In this document: in pieces, positions 45,056 through 53,104 of the stretch | How positions within the stretch are numbered: position 1 is the first letter of the stretch | How the letters are laid out: each line of letters starts with the position of its first letter | NCBI RefSeq assembly: GCF_002355855.1 | Contig: NZ_AP017655.1 | Coordinates: 1,116,001-1,180,000, forward strand | Direction: 5' to 3' | Length of the DNA stretch: 64,000 nt | Origin: Sphingobium cloacae | Lineage (GTDB): Bacteria; Pseudomonadota; Alphaproteobacteria; Sphingomonadales; Sphingomonadaceae | Notes under the pieces: model-generated | Seen by the model: only the letters and a program-made list of their open reading frames with translations | The model's database searches: none | What the model was told of the DNA's origin: nothing | Translations under genes and position numbers: made by a program

Positions 45056-45151
45056 CCGTTCGGGCTGAGCTTGCCGAAGCCCTCCACTGGGCGGAGCAAA
45101 GTGGCCTCCCTACGGTCGGCCGAGCCCTTCGACTTCGCTCAGGGCGAACGG
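45056..45151. repeat. interspersed inverted repeat (REP-like)
   Basis: The left arm 45056-45083 (starting CCGTTCGGGCTGAGC) and right arm 45122-45151 (ending CTCAGGGCGAACGG) are imperfect reverse complements around a spacer of about 38 bp. A related core occurs at 59150-59168. Sequences with GAGC-TTG-CGAAG cores are widespread as intergenic repeats in sphingomonads. It lies between the phosphoesterase gene and the ctrA terminator. Confidence 0.7.
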
Positions 45152-45207
45152 AATGAAGAAAGCGGACTGTCGCCAATCCACCCCAAACCGCCGCCACCAT
45201 GAACGGA

Positions 45208-45242
45208 AAAGGCCGGCGCTCCTTAACGGAACACCGGCCTTT
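45208..45242. terminator. terminator between convergent phosphoesterase and ctrA genes
   Basis: A 9-bp stem AAAGGCCGG/CCGGCCTTT with a 17-nt loop lies 25 bp after the ctrA stop. On the minus strand the stem ends in TTTT. It could serve both strands. Confidence 0.6.
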
Positions 45243-45266
45243 CCACCCCCTGTTGTCTCGGAAAAT

Positions 45267-45974
45267 TCAGGCGACCTTGGCCTGAACCTGCGCTTCTTCC
45301 TCGGCGTCGCGCAGCACATAGCCGCGGCCCCACACCGTCTCGATATAATTCTCTCCGCCGCAGGCCAGCGCCAGCTTCTTGCGCAGCTTGCAGATGAAAA
45401 CGTCGATGATCTTGAGTTCCGGTTCGTCCATGCCGCCGTAAAGGTGGTTCAGGAACATTTCCTTGGTCAGCGTGGTGCCCTTGCGGAGCGAGAGCAGCTC
45501 CAGCATCGCATATTCCTTGCCGGTCAGGTGGACGCGGTTGCCGTCCACTTCCACCGTCTTGGCGTCCAGATTGACGGCCAGCTTGCCGGTGCGGATCACC
45601 GATTGCGAATGGCCCTTGGACCGGCGGACGACGGCGTGGATACGCGCGATCAGTTCCTCGCGGTGGAAGGGCTTGGTCACATAATCGTCGGCGCCAAAGC
45701 CGAAGGAGCGGACCTTGCTGTCCATTTCCGCCACGCCCGACAGGATCAGCACCGGAGTCTGGACGCGGGCGGCGCGCAGCTTCTTGAGCACGTCATAGCC
45801 GTGCATGTCCGGCAGGTTCAGGTCCAGGCAAATGATATCGTAATCATAGAGCTTGCCGAGGTCGAGGCCCTCTTCACCCAGGTCCGTCGTATAGACGTTG
45901 AACCCTTCGGTCGTGAGCATCAGCTCGATGGCCTTGGCCGTGGTCGGTTCATCTTCAATAAGCAGGACGCGCAT
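45267..45974 (-). CDS. ctrA: cell-cycle response regulator CtrA
   Basis: This 235-aa OmpR-type regulator starts [20 protein letters not shown], the CtrA signature. The receiver has the phospho-acceptor Asp in [12 protein letters not shown] and the conserved Lys in [11 protein letters not shown] winged helix-turn-helix follows from about residue 130 ([14 protein letters not shown]). CtrA controls replication initiation, division and polar development in alphaproteobacteria. The start at 45974 has AAGGGG upstream. The promoter region holds a CtrA-box-like site and five GANTC sites. Confidence 0.96.
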   Translation of the reverse strand: MRVLLIEDEPTTAKAIELMLTTEGFNVYTTDLGEEGLDLGKLYDYDIICLDLNLPDMHGYDVLKKLRAARVQTPVLILSGVAEMDSKVRSFGFGADDYVTKPFHREELIARIHAVVRRSKGHSQSVIRTGKLAVNLDAKTVEVDGNRVHLTGKEYAMLELLSLRKGTTLTKEMFLNHLYGGMDEPELKIIDVFICKLRKKLALACGGENYIETVWGRGYVLRDAEEEAQVQAKVA

Positions 45975-46064
45975 GTGAAGCCCCTTTTGGTAACAGGTCC
46001 GTTCACCCCACCAGAACGGCATCTGCTGTAATTCATTAACCAAAAAACTTCTGAAGGACAAAGG

Positions 46065-46079
46065 TTAATTTTTCGCTAA
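46065..46079 (-). promoter_or_regulatory. candidate CtrA-binding site upstream of ctrA
   Basis: On the minus strand this reads TTAG-N7-TTAA, one mismatch from the CtrA full site TTAA-N7-TTAA. It lies about 91 bp before the ctrA start, where autoregulation is expected. Confidence 0.5.
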
Positions 46080-46086
46080 CCCGCAG

Positions 46087-46166
46087 GATTCCGCGAGTCG
46101 CGGTAAAATGAATCACTTTACAAAGGGTTGAGGGCGTAACGGCCGGCCCGGAGTCAAGCTGGATTC
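46087..46166. promoter_or_regulatory. cluster of five GANTC methylation sites upstream of ctrA
   Basis: GANTC occurs at 46087-46091, 46095-46099, 46110-46114, 46151-46155 and 46162-46166. CcrM methylates this sequence in alphaproteobacteria, and the methylation state of the ctrA promoter times its transcription in Caulobacter. Confidence 0.6.
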
Positions 46167-46183
46167 ACCTGCGAAACGACATG

Positions 46184-47077
46184 TCAGCAATCATGATGAC
46201 GCACAAGGAAATCGAGCAGCGCCTCGACCCGCGCGGGGCGCAGGCGCGATGGCGGCGTCACCAGATGAAGACCCAGCGCAGGGGGGCGCCAGTCGTGCAG
46301 GATTTCCTCCAGATCGCCCGCCGCCAGCGCATCGCCCACGATGAAATCGGGAAGACGCGCAATGCCAATGCCCTCCCCCAGCGCGGGCAGCATCGCTTCG
46401 CCGCTATTGACGGTGAGGCGCGCATGAACCTGCACCACGACATGCTGCCGCCCCGGCCCGAAAAAGCGCCACACGCCGGGGGTGGGCGAATTGGAGTAGC
46501 ACAGGCAATGATGGCCGCTAAGATCGGACGGATGAACGGGCCTGCCGCGTTCGGCCAGATAGGCGGGCGATGCGACCACATGCAGCATCACGTCCGCCAG
46601 TTTGCGCGCGCGAAGCGAACTGTCGGGCATGTCGGCAATGCGGATGGTCGCGTCCAGCCCGGCTTCGACAAGGTCGATATGCGCATCCGAAAGTTGCAGA
46701 TCGACATCCACCAGCGGATTCTCCTTGCAGAATTGCGCGATAAGCGGGGCGATCCGAAGCAGGCCGAAGGTCATGGGCGCGCCCAGACGCACGGTGCCGG
46801 AAAGCTCGGCCGTTTCGTCGCGCGCCGCTTCCTCCGCCGCGACGCCTTCGGACAGGATGCGTTCGGCATGGGCGACGAGCCGCCTCCCGCTTTCTGTCAG
46901 CGACAGGCGACGGCTGGTGCGATGGAAGAGACTGGTGTCCAGATGCTGCTCCAGCCGGGTGACAGCCTTGGAAACGGTAGCCTTCGAGACGCCTAATGCC
47001 CTCGCCGCGTCGGTGAAGCTGCGATGCTCCACCACGGCAGCGAACATGGCCCAGGCTTCAAAATCGGGGAGACGCAT
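46184..47077 (-). CDS. LysR-family transcriptional regulator
   Basis: This 297-aa regulator has an N-terminal helix-turn-helix (FAAVVEHRSFTDAARALGVSKATVSKAVTRLE) and a periplasmic-binding-protein-like effector domain. It resembles the DsdC/CrgA-like subgroup found next to pirin genes. The start at 47077 gives MRLPDFEAWAMF; the open frame further upstream runs into the pirin gene's antisense strand. It is divergent from pirin, 110 bp apart, and is likely to regulate it. Confidence 0.9.
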   Translation of the reverse strand: MRLPDFEAWAMFAAVVEHRSFTDAARALGVSKATVSKAVTRLEQHLDTSLFHRTSRRLSLTESGRRLVAHAERILSEGVAAEEAARDETAELSGTVRLGAPMTFGLLRIAPLIAQFCKENPLVDVDLQLSDAHIDLVEAGLDATIRIADMPDSSLRARKLADVMLHVVASPAYLAERGRPVHPSDLSGHHCLCYSNSPTPGVWRFFGPGRQHVVVQVHARLTVNSGEAMLPALGEGIGIARLPDFIVGDALAAGDLEEILHDWRPPALGLHLVTPPSRLRPARVEALLDFLVRHHDC

Positions 47078-47081
47078 AATG

Positions 47082-47096
47082 GAAACAATCCGTTTC
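47082..47096. promoter_or_regulatory. candidate LysR operator between lysR and pirin
   Basis: An inverted repeat GAAAC-N5-GTTTC lies 5 bp before the LysR start and about 100 bp from the pirin start. Its size and place fit a regulator's own recognition site. Confidence 0.4.
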
Positions 47097-47187
47097 AATA
47101 CCACTTGTTCAAGAAACGATTCCTGATCGCTAGATTGTCGGAAAGCAAGCCGGAAACCTCCGGCGCGACGAATGGAAAGGCAAGCAT

Positions 47188-47907
47188 ATGCGCACGGGCA
47201 CAACGAACCGCATCGAGCGGCGGCCGTTTGAATCGCTCGGCCATGCCGACCATGGCTGGCTGAACGCACGGCATCATTTTTCCTTCGCGGACTATCATGA
47301 TCCCGACCGGATGCACTGGGGCGCGATCCGGGTGTGGAACGACGATGAAATCGCCGCGCGATCGGGCTTTCCGCCGCATCCGCACGCCGACATGGAAATC
47401 ATCACCTATGTCCGCAGGGGCGCGATCACCCACCAGGACAGCCTGGGCAACAACGGCCGCACCGCGGCAGGCGATGTCCAGGTGATGAGTGCAGGCACCG
47501 GAATCCGCCATGCCGAATATAATCTGGAGGATGAGACGACGACGCTCTTCCAGATCTGGATCATCCCGCGGGCGCGGGGCGGATCGCCGATCTGGGGCAC
47601 CAAGCCTTTCCCCAAAGGCGACCGTTCAGGCAAGCTGGCGGTTCTCGCCAGCGGCTATGAGGAGGATAAGGAGGCGCTCCGCATCCGGGCCGACGCCCGC
47701 CTGCTGGGCGGGACGGTAAAGGCCGGGGACAGCGTGACCTATGACAGCGCGCCCGGACGGCACCTCTATCTCGTCCCCGCCACCGGACGGATCGAGATCG
47801 ACGGCGAAGTGTTCGAGGCGCGGGACGGCGCCGCGATCATCGGCGGCCAGCCGATCACCATCAGAGCGATCGAGGACGCGGAAATCGTCCTGGTCGACAG
47901 CGAATAA
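47188..47907 (+). CDS. pirin-family (bicupin) protein
   Basis: This 239-aa protein has two cupin halves. Motifs are HHHFSFADYHDPDRMHWG, the metal-binding PHPHADMEIITYV and the later ITHQDSLGN and AGTGIRHAEYN. Bacterial pirins include quercetin dioxygenases and redox-sensing regulators. The function here is unknown. It is controlled probably by the divergent LysR protein. Confidence 0.9.
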   Translation: MRTGTTNRIERRPFESLGHADHGWLNARHHFSFADYHDPDRMHWGAIRVWNDDEIAARSGFPPHPHADMEIITYVRRGAITHQDSLGNNGRTAAGDVQVMSAGTGIRHAEYNLEDETTTLFQIWIIPRARGGSPIWGTKPFPKGDRSGKLAVLASGYEEDKEALRIRADARLLGGTVKAGDSVTYDSAPGRHLYLVPATGRIEIDGEVFEARDGAAIIGGQPITIRAIEDAEIVLVDSE

Positions 47908-47931
47908 GGCTGGCCCTCCCACCAGCCGACA

Positions 47932-47963
47932 GGCCGCCCGCGTCTTGCCTGATGCGGGCGGCC
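47932..47963 (+). terminator. hairpin after the pirin gene
   Basis: A perfect 10-bp G+C stem GGCCGCCCGC/GCGGGCGGCC with a 12-nt loop begins 25 bp after the stop, followed by a C/T-rich run (CCCCTCTTCC). Confidence 0.5.
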
Positions 47964-48000
47964 CCCCTCTTCCCTCTCATCCCATCAAAGGGGCAGCCGC

Positions 48001-48600
48001 ATGGCAAAGATTCTGGTTCTCTATTATTCCTCCTACGGCCATATCGAGACGATGGCGAAGGCCGTCGCGGAAGGCGCGGCGGGCGCGGGCGCGCAGGTCG
48101 ATATCAAGCGCGTGCCCGAAACCGTCCCGCTGGAGATCGCGCAGAACGCGCATTTCAAGCTGGATCAGGATGCACCCGTCGCCACCGTCGCGGAGTTGGC
48201 CGATTATGACGCGATCATCGTCGGCACCGGGACGCGCTTCGGCCGGATGTCCAGCCAGATGGCGGCTTTCCTCGATCAGGCGGGCGGATTGTGGGCGAAA
48301 GGCGCGCTCAACGGCAAGGTCGGCGGCGCCTTCACCTCGACCGCCAGCCAGCACGGCGGGCAGGAAACCACGCTCTTTTCCATCATCACCAACCTGCTCC
48401 ATTTCGGCATGGTGATCGTGGGGCTGGACTATGGCTTCACCGAGCAGTTGGGCGTCGACAAGGTGCGCGGCGGCGCGCCCTATGGCGCGACCACCATCGC
48501 GGACGGCGACGGCAGCCGCCAGCCGGGCGAGGAAGAGCTGGCCGGCGCGCGCTATCAGGGCCGCCGCATCGCGGAAACGGCGATCAAACTGCACGGTTGA
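48001..48600 (+). CDS. wrbA: NAD(P)H:quinone oxidoreductase WrbA
   Basis: This 199-aa flavodoxin-like FMN protein has [14 protein letters not shown] (phosphate loop), [11 protein letters not shown], and the WrbA-type [14 protein letters not shown]. It reduces quinones by two electrons and limits oxidative damage. It follows the pirin gene and has a strong terminator of its own. Confidence 0.95.
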   Translation: MAKILVLYYSSYGHIETMAKAVAEGAAGAGAQVDIKRVPETVPLEIAQNAHFKLDQDAPVATVAELADYDAIIVGTGTRFGRMSSQMAAFLDQAGGLWAKGALNGKVGGAFTSTASQHGGQETTLFSIITNLLHFGMVIVGLDYGFTEQLGVDKVRGGAPYGATTIADGDGSRQPGEEELAGARYQGRRIAETAIKLHG

Positions 48601-48666
48601 GGCGCCGTCGCGCCGTCATCCCATTGCTATTGCAGAGCCTTTGGGTCGCACTATGGGCTTTGCGGG

Positions 48667-48704
48667 AAGGGTCCGGCGCACGGGACTGCGCGCCGGACCC
48701 TTTT
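48667..48704 (+). terminator. intrinsic terminator of wrbA
   Basis: A perfect 13-bp stem (AAGGGTCCGGCGC with GCGCCGGACCCTT) and 10-nt loop end in TTTT. It lies 66 bp after the wrbA stop and separates wrbA from the ECF41 unit. Confidence 0.85.
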
Positions 48705-48730
48705 CCTCACGCTCCTTTTTAACCGAGGCA

Positions 48731-48757
48731 TGTCACAATCGGCTTCCCCCGCTCGTC
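48731..48757 (+). promoter_or_regulatory. ECF41-type promoter upstream of the sigma factor operon
   Basis: TGTCACA at 48731-48737 and CGTC at 48754-48757 are separated by 16 bp. This matches the recognition elements reported for ECF41 sigma factors (TGTCACA and CGTC). It sits 33 bp before the CMD-family gene that is co-transcribed with the sigma gene, so the operon is likely autoregulated. Confidence 0.75.
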
Positions 48758-48790
48758 ATGACAGCGCAACCTCCAGGAAAGGAACCGTCC

Positions 48791-49252
48791 ATGACCGACA
48801 AGATCGACCTCTTCACTGCTGCGCCGCCGCTCATGAAAAACTGGTTCGCGATGTCCAACGCGGTCGCCGCCAGTCTGGAACCGAGCCTGGCCCATCTGGT
48901 GAAAATCCGCGCGTCGCAGATCAACCAATGCGCCAATTGCATCAACATGCATGCGCTCGACGCGCGGGCGCAGGGTGAGACGGAGCAGCGCATCCATCTG
49001 CTGCCGGCCTGGGCCGAAGCGCCCTGCTATACGCCTCGCGAACGCGCCGCTCTCGCATGGACGGAAGCCTTGACGCGCATGTCCGAAGGGCACGGCCATA
49101 GGGAAGCCCGCAAAGCGCTGGAGGCCGAATTTTCGGAAGAGGAGCAGGTGAACCTGACCTTGATGATCAACGTCATCAACGGATGGAACCGCCTGATGAC
49201 GGGCTTTGGCCTGTGGATCGATCATGTTCCCGCGAAGGCCGTGGCGGCATGA
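48791..49252 (+). CDS. carboxymuconolactone decarboxylase (AhpD-like) family protein
   Basis: This 153-aa protein has the CMD/AhpD-like core with the redox pair C47-A-N-C50 followed by INMHALDAR. Such CxxC-H members can act as peroxidatic or alkylhydroperoxidase-like enzymes. It overlaps the sigma factor gene by 4 bp. The pairing of a CMD-type protein with an ECF41 sigma factor is a known arrangement. Its physiological substrate is unknown. Confidence 0.9.
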   Translation: MTDKIDLFTAAPPLMKNWFAMSNAVAASLEPSLAHLVKIRASQINQCANCINMHALDARAQGETEQRIHLLPAWAEAPCYTPRERAALAWTEALTRMSEGHGHREARKALEAEFSEEEQVNLTLMINVINGWNRLMTGFGLWIDHVPAKAVAA

Positions 49253-50118
49253 TCGGAGCCGGGACTCAGGCGGACGCGGCGGACAGCTTCGATCCGCTGC
49301 GTCCCCGGCTGATCCGGGTCGCCTATCGTATGCTGGGTTCGCTCGCCGACGCGGAGGATGTGGTGCAGGACGCCTTCATCCGGTGGATGGGGACAGATCG
49401 CCGCGCCGTCCGCGAACCGGAAGCCTTCCTGCGCCGCACGGTAACGCGCCTGTCCCTCGACCAGCTGAAATCGGCGCGCAGGCAGCGGGAAAGCTATGTC
49501 GGGCCATGGCTGCCCGATCCGCTGGTCAGCGACGAAGAGCAGGAGGAGGACGAAGACATCACCCTGCCCCTGATGCTGGCGCTGGAAAGGCTGTCGCCGC
49601 TGGAGCGGGCGGCGTTCCTGCTGCATGACGTGTTCGGCATGGGCTTTGACGAAGTGGCGGCGACGATTCATCGCGACGCCCCCACCTGCCGCCAGCTCGC
49701 CGCGCGGGCGCGAGGCCATGTGCGGGAGGCGCGGCCCCGCTTTCAGGTGGAAAAACGGCGCGGGCTGGAGATCGCGGAGGCTTTCTTCACCGCGTCGCGC
49801 AGCGGCGACATGACGACGCTGGGCGCGATGCTGGCCGCCGACGTCAGCATGCACAGCGACGGCGGCGGCAAGCGTCCCGCCGCGATCAGGCCGATCCTGG
49901 GGCTGAGGCAGGTGATGCGCCTGCACAAGGCGCTGGCGGTCATGTTCGGCAAATATGGATCCACGCTGGTCCGCGCCGTCATGGTGAACGGCCTGCCCGG
50001 CTTCATCACGCGTGAGGCCGACGGCGAATTGCAGACCACCGCCCTCGACGTGGAGGATGGGAAGGTGCGCGCCATCTATGTGACGCGCAACCCCGACAAG
50101 CTACGCCATCTGCATTGA
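49249..50118 (+). CDS. ECF41-type RNA polymerase sigma factor with C-terminal extension
   Basis: This 289-aa ECF sigma factor has region 2 (RVAYRMLGSLADAEDVVQDAFIRW) and region 4, followed by a SnoaL-like C-terminal domain (from about residue 180). The three ECF41 motifs are visible: WLPDPL (from W87), DGGGK (from D204) and NPDKL (from N281). In this group the C-terminal domain regulates activity in cis instead of an anti-sigma factor. The start at 49249 overlaps the CMD gene (ATGA). No anti-sigma gene is adjacent, as expected. Confidence 0.93.
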   Translation: MIGAGTQADAADSFDPLRPRLIRVAYRMLGSLADAEDVVQDAFIRWMGTDRRAVREPEAFLRRTVTRLSLDQLKSARRQRESYVGPWLPDPLVSDEEQEEDEDITLPLMLALERLSPLERAAFLLHDVFGMGFDEVAATIHRDAPTCRQLAARARGHVREARPRFQVEKRRGLEIAEAFFTASRSGDMTTLGAMLAADVSMHSDGGGKRPAAIRPILGLRQVMRLHKALAVMFGKYGSTLVRAVMVNGLPGFITREADGELQTTALDVEDGKVRAIYVTRNPDKLRHLH

Positions 50119-50122
50119 AGGG

Positions 50123-51058
50123 TCAGAGGAAGATACGGCTCGCCCGGCGGCTGCGGCGGATGAGATGCCATGTGAGGAAAGGGACCATCAAGGCGATCGC
50201 GAACAGCCATGGCTTGCCCAGATAGGGCGTCAGATAGTGGATGAAGGCCACATGCAGATACATGATGACCAGCGATGCCTGTCCCAGCCCGATCAGCGGC
50301 CTGGCGAACGGCCGGGGCACGGCGGGCGACAGGCGGAAGATCAGGATGGAGGTCGCGATGGCCGACAGCATCGACAGCAGCGGCCAGCCATAATCGCCCG
50401 CCTTCATGTTGAGGGTCGGGAAAATCCCGGCAAGACCGCATAAGGAGAGCGCCGCCAGCGGCACGATCATCCATCGCCGCCAGCCCGTCCGCTGCCATGC
50501 CGCCCCCACCCATAGCAGGAAGAACGCCATCGGCACCGTGAGCAGGCCCATGGGCGAAATATCCGTCGCCCATCCTGCCCCATAAGCGACCAGCAGGCTC
50601 CCGCCCGCCGCCATCGCCCCATATGCCTGGCGGGGCTCGGACCATCGGCTCAGCAGCGCATTGAACAGGATGCGCCCGGCCATCAGGCACGGCACGAACC
50701 AGAAGATCGTATAAGGCCCGCGCAGCCATGTGCCACCCAGCAGGATCGGGATCAGGTCCTGCGGCCAATGGGTGAAGATGGGGCGGTTTCCCTTCAGCGG
50801 CTCGATGATCTGGTCGGCAAGGATCAGCAGGGCGAGGAAAGCGAAATAGGGCCGCATCTGGCCCGCCACCTGCCGCCATGCAAAGCGCGCGACCGGTTGC
50901 GGCCGGGTCAGAGCGCCCGACAGCAGGAAGAAGAGCGGCATGTGGAAGCTGTAGAGCGCATCGCGCACCGGCCCACGCGTCCACACATGCGCGGCGACCA
51001 CCGCGACGATGCCGATGCCCCGCGCCACATCGACCCATTCGAGACGTTCGCCCTTCAT
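50123..51058 (-). CDS. acyltransferase-3 family membrane protein
   Basis: This 311-aa protein has about ten predicted helices. It starts RLEWVDVARGIGIVAVVAAHVW, with the catalytic histidine, and has SFHMPLFFLLSG, the classic acyltransferase-3 pattern. Members O-acetylate or O-succinylate surface polysaccharides and lipids. The target is unknown. It converges with the sigma factor gene, with 4 bp between stops. Confidence 0.85.
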   Translation of the reverse strand: MKGERLEWVDVARGIGIVAVVAAHVWTRGPVRDALYSFHMPLFFLLSGALTRPQPVARFAWRQVAGQMRPYFAFLALLILADQIIEPLKGNRPIFTHWPQDLIPILLGGTWLRGPYTIFWFVPCLMAGRILFNALLSRWSEPRQAYGAMAAGGSLLVAYGAGWATDISPMGLLTVPMAFFLLWVGAAWQRTGWRRWMIVPLAALSLCGLAGIFPTLNMKAGDYGWPLLSMLSAIATSILIFRLSPAVPRPFARPLIGLGQASLVIMYLHVAFIHYLTPYLGKPWLFAIALMVPFLTWHLIRRSRRASRIFL

Positions 51059-51124
51059 GCCGCGGGCATAGCGTGGTTGTTCATCGACTCCACCCCCTGT
51101 AGGAAGACCGCAACCTTCCCATGC

Positions 51125-51823
51125 ATGGTTTCCGATCGGATCACTATCTTGTCCCTGCTCAACGACAAAGTCCTCTTCATCGACGGCGAAGCCATCATCC
51201 TGAACAAGCCGGCCGGACTGCCCGTCGATGCCCCGCGCGACGGATCGCTGAGCCTGGAAAACTATTTGTCCTCGCTAACCTTCGGCTTTCAGCGCTGGCC
51301 GCTGGCGGTGCACCGGCTGGACCGGGACACCAGCGGATGCCTGCTGCTCGCCCGCAACCCCAAGGCGCACAAGCGCTTCGCCGCCGCGTTCGAGGCGGGA
51401 ACGGTGACGAAACGCTATGTCGCGGTGGTCGAGGGCGTTCCGTCGGAGGAAAGCGGAATCATCGACCTTCCGCTCAAGAAGATCAGCAGCGTCGAGAAAG
51501 GCTGGCGCATGGTCGCCGACCGCTCCGGCAAGAGCGCCGTCACTCACTGGCGCAGGATCTCGGAGAAAGATGGACGCGCCCTGATCGCCTTCATGCCGCG
51601 AACCGGGCGCACGCACCAGATTCGCGTCCACGCGCTTCAGGGGCTGGGCGCGGCTATCGTCGGCGATCCGGTCTATGGCAATGCAGGGGAGCCGATGCTG
51701 CTCCATAGCCGCTTCCTCAGCATCCCGCGCAATGCAAAGCCGGCCGTGGAGGCCACCGCCCCCCTGCCCGCCACCTTCGCGCAGGCGGGCTTTGGCGAAG
51801 AGCTTCTGGACGACGCCGCATAG
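51125..51823 (+). CDS. RluA-family RNA pseudouridine synthase
   Basis: This 232-aa protein has the RluA active site HRLDRDTSGCLLLARN (catalytic Asp) and the later GRTHQIRVH. There is no S4 domain. The size suits a tRNA- or rRNA-modifying enzyme such as RluA/TruC-like proteins, but the target uridine is not clear. The ATG at 51125 was chosen; an ATG at 51121 is out of frame. Confidence 0.9.
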   Translation: MVSDRITILSLLNDKVLFIDGEAIILNKPAGLPVDAPRDGSLSLENYLSSLTFGFQRWPLAVHRLDRDTSGCLLLARNPKAHKRFAAAFEAGTVTKRYVAVVEGVPSEESGIIDLPLKKISSVEKGWRMVADRSGKSAVTHWRRISEKDGRALIAFMPRTGRTHQIRVHALQGLGAAIVGDPVYGNAGEPMLLHSRFLSIPRNAKPAVEATAPLPATFAQAGFGEELLDDAA

Positions 51824-51857
51824 ACGAATCGCCGACACCGAATTTTCCCGTTTCTTA

Positions 51858-51885
51858 TTGAAACGAAGAAGACGTGCCCTATATC
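51858..51885 (+). promoter_or_regulatory. candidate sigma-70-type promoter
   Basis: TTGAAA (51858-51863) and TATATC (51880-51885) are separated by 16 bp. It is a good match in a high-G+C setting. It lies 34 bp after the pseudouridine synthase and would start transcription near 51892, leading into the terminator-like hairpin at 51919-51959. Confidence 0.55.
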
Positions 51886-51891
51886 GGCTCC

Positions 51892-51959
51892 GTTCGCCCC
51901 ATGGCGCACATTGGATGGCCCGGCAGCTTTCCCCTCCCCCTCGCTGCCGGGTCATTTTT
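51892..51959 (+). ncRNA. candidate small RNA with a C-rich (anti-Shine-Dalgarno-like) terminator loop
   Basis: Between the promoter above and a strong intrinsic terminator lies a transcript of about 68 nt. The terminator has a 9-bp stem CCCGGCAGC/GCTGCCGGG (51919-51927 and 51943-51951) and T5 (51955-51959). Its 15-nt loop, TTTCCCCTCCCCCTC, could pair with purine-rich ribosome binding sites. The alternative is a leader attenuator of arfB, which starts 42 bp downstream. Confidence 0.4.
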
Positions 51960-52001
51960 CCATTCCTTTTGCATCGGCCCGCTTTGCGCTACATCGCGAC
52001 C

Positions 52002-52424
52002 ATGCCTGCCATTCCGATCACCCGGTCCATTGCCATCGACAGCGATGAGATTTCCGAGACGTTCGTCCGCTCGACGGGCGCGGGCGGGCAGCATGTCAAC
52101 ACGACCGACAGCGCCGTGCAGTTGCGCTTCGACGTCGCCAGCAGCCCCTCCCTTCCCGAAGCGGTCAAGCACCGGCTCGCCGCGATCGCCGGGCGGCGGA
52201 TGACGGCGGACGGCATCCTGATCCTGCGGTCGGAAGGATCGCGCTCGCAACTCATGAATCGGCAGGAAGTGACGGCGCGGCTGGTCGACCTGATCCGCCA
52301 GGCGACCATCGTGCCCAAGAATCGCAAGGCCACCAAGCCCACCAAGGCATCGAAAACCCGGCGCATGGACGGCAAGTCGAAGCGCGGCGCGGTCAAGAGC
52401 CTGCGCCGCAAGCCGGTGGATTGA
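52002..52424 (+). CDS. arfB: alternative ribosome-rescue factor ArfB
   Basis: This 140-aa peptidyl-tRNA hydrolase has the release-factor GGQ loop (STGAGGQHVNTTDSAV) and a basic C-terminal tail (PKNRKATKPTKASKTRRMDGKS) that enters the empty mRNA channel. It frees stalled ribosomes without tmRNA. The start at 52002 gives the usual N-terminus. Confidence 0.95.
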   Translation: MPAIPITRSIAIDSDEISETFVRSTGAGGQHVNTTDSAVQLRFDVASSPSLPEAVKHRLAAIAGRRMTADGILILRSEGSRSQLMNRQEVTARLVDLIRQATIVPKNRKATKPTKASKTRRMDGKSKRGAVKSLRRKPVD

Positions 52425-52468
52425 CCGGGCGCCATCCCGCCGTGGCGTTCGGCGGTGCCAGGGCCTAT

Positions 52469-52963
52469 ATGCCCGCCATGTTCGATTTCGCTCCCGCCGC
52501 AGACAGCGACAAGCCTGCCCTTTACGCCGACCTGCTCTCCGCCGCCGACGCCCTGACCGGCGGCGAGACGGATGCCATCGCCAATATGGCGAATGTCTCC
52601 GCGCTGATCTGGCAATTCCTGCCCGACCTCAATTGGGCGGGCTTCTATCGCATGGTGGACGGCGCATTGCTGCTCGGCCCGTTTCAGGGCAAGGCCGCCT
52701 GCATCCGCATCCCGCTGGGCAAGGGCGTTTGCGGCACCGCGGCGCAGACGCGCCAGACGCAGCTGGTGGAGGATGTCCACGCCTTTCCCGGCCATATCGC
52801 CTGCGACGCCGCCAGCGCGTCTGAAATCGTGGTGCCCATCGTGTATCGCGACAGGCTGGTCGGCGTGCTCGATCTGGACAGTCCGCTTGCAGGCCGTTTC
52901 GACAGGGATGATGCGGCGGGACTGGAGGCGCTGGTCGCGTCGATCGCCCCGCGCATCGGCTGA
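52469..52963 (+). CDS. msrC: free methionine-(R)-sulfoxide reductase (GAF domain)
   Basis: This 164-aa GAF-domain protein has NVSALIWQFLPDLNWAGFYRM, the reactive cysteines in LGKGVCGTAA and HIACDA, and SEIVVPI. These match fRMsr, which reduces free methionine-R-sulfoxide. The ATG at 52469 is a judgement. An ATG three codons later and a TTG at 52421 that overlaps the arfB stop are alternatives. Confidence 0.9.
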   Translation: MPAMFDFAPAADSDKPALYADLLSAADALTGGETDAIANMANVSALIWQFLPDLNWAGFYRMVDGALLLGPFQGKAACIRIPLGKGVCGTAAQTRQTQLVEDVHAFPGHIACDAASASEIVVPIVYRDRLVGVLDLDSPLAGRFDRDDAAGLEALVASIAPRIG

Positions 52964-53104
52964 AATCCGTTAATTTCTGCCCCGTTTCGGGACAAGCCAG
53001 CCGGCCCCGAACTCTTGGAAACGCGCGGATCGCCATGCTAAACAGCCCGTTAGCAATTGGCGGGCGGCTCCCATGCGCCCACCGGACGAACAGGGAGTTT
53101 GGAC

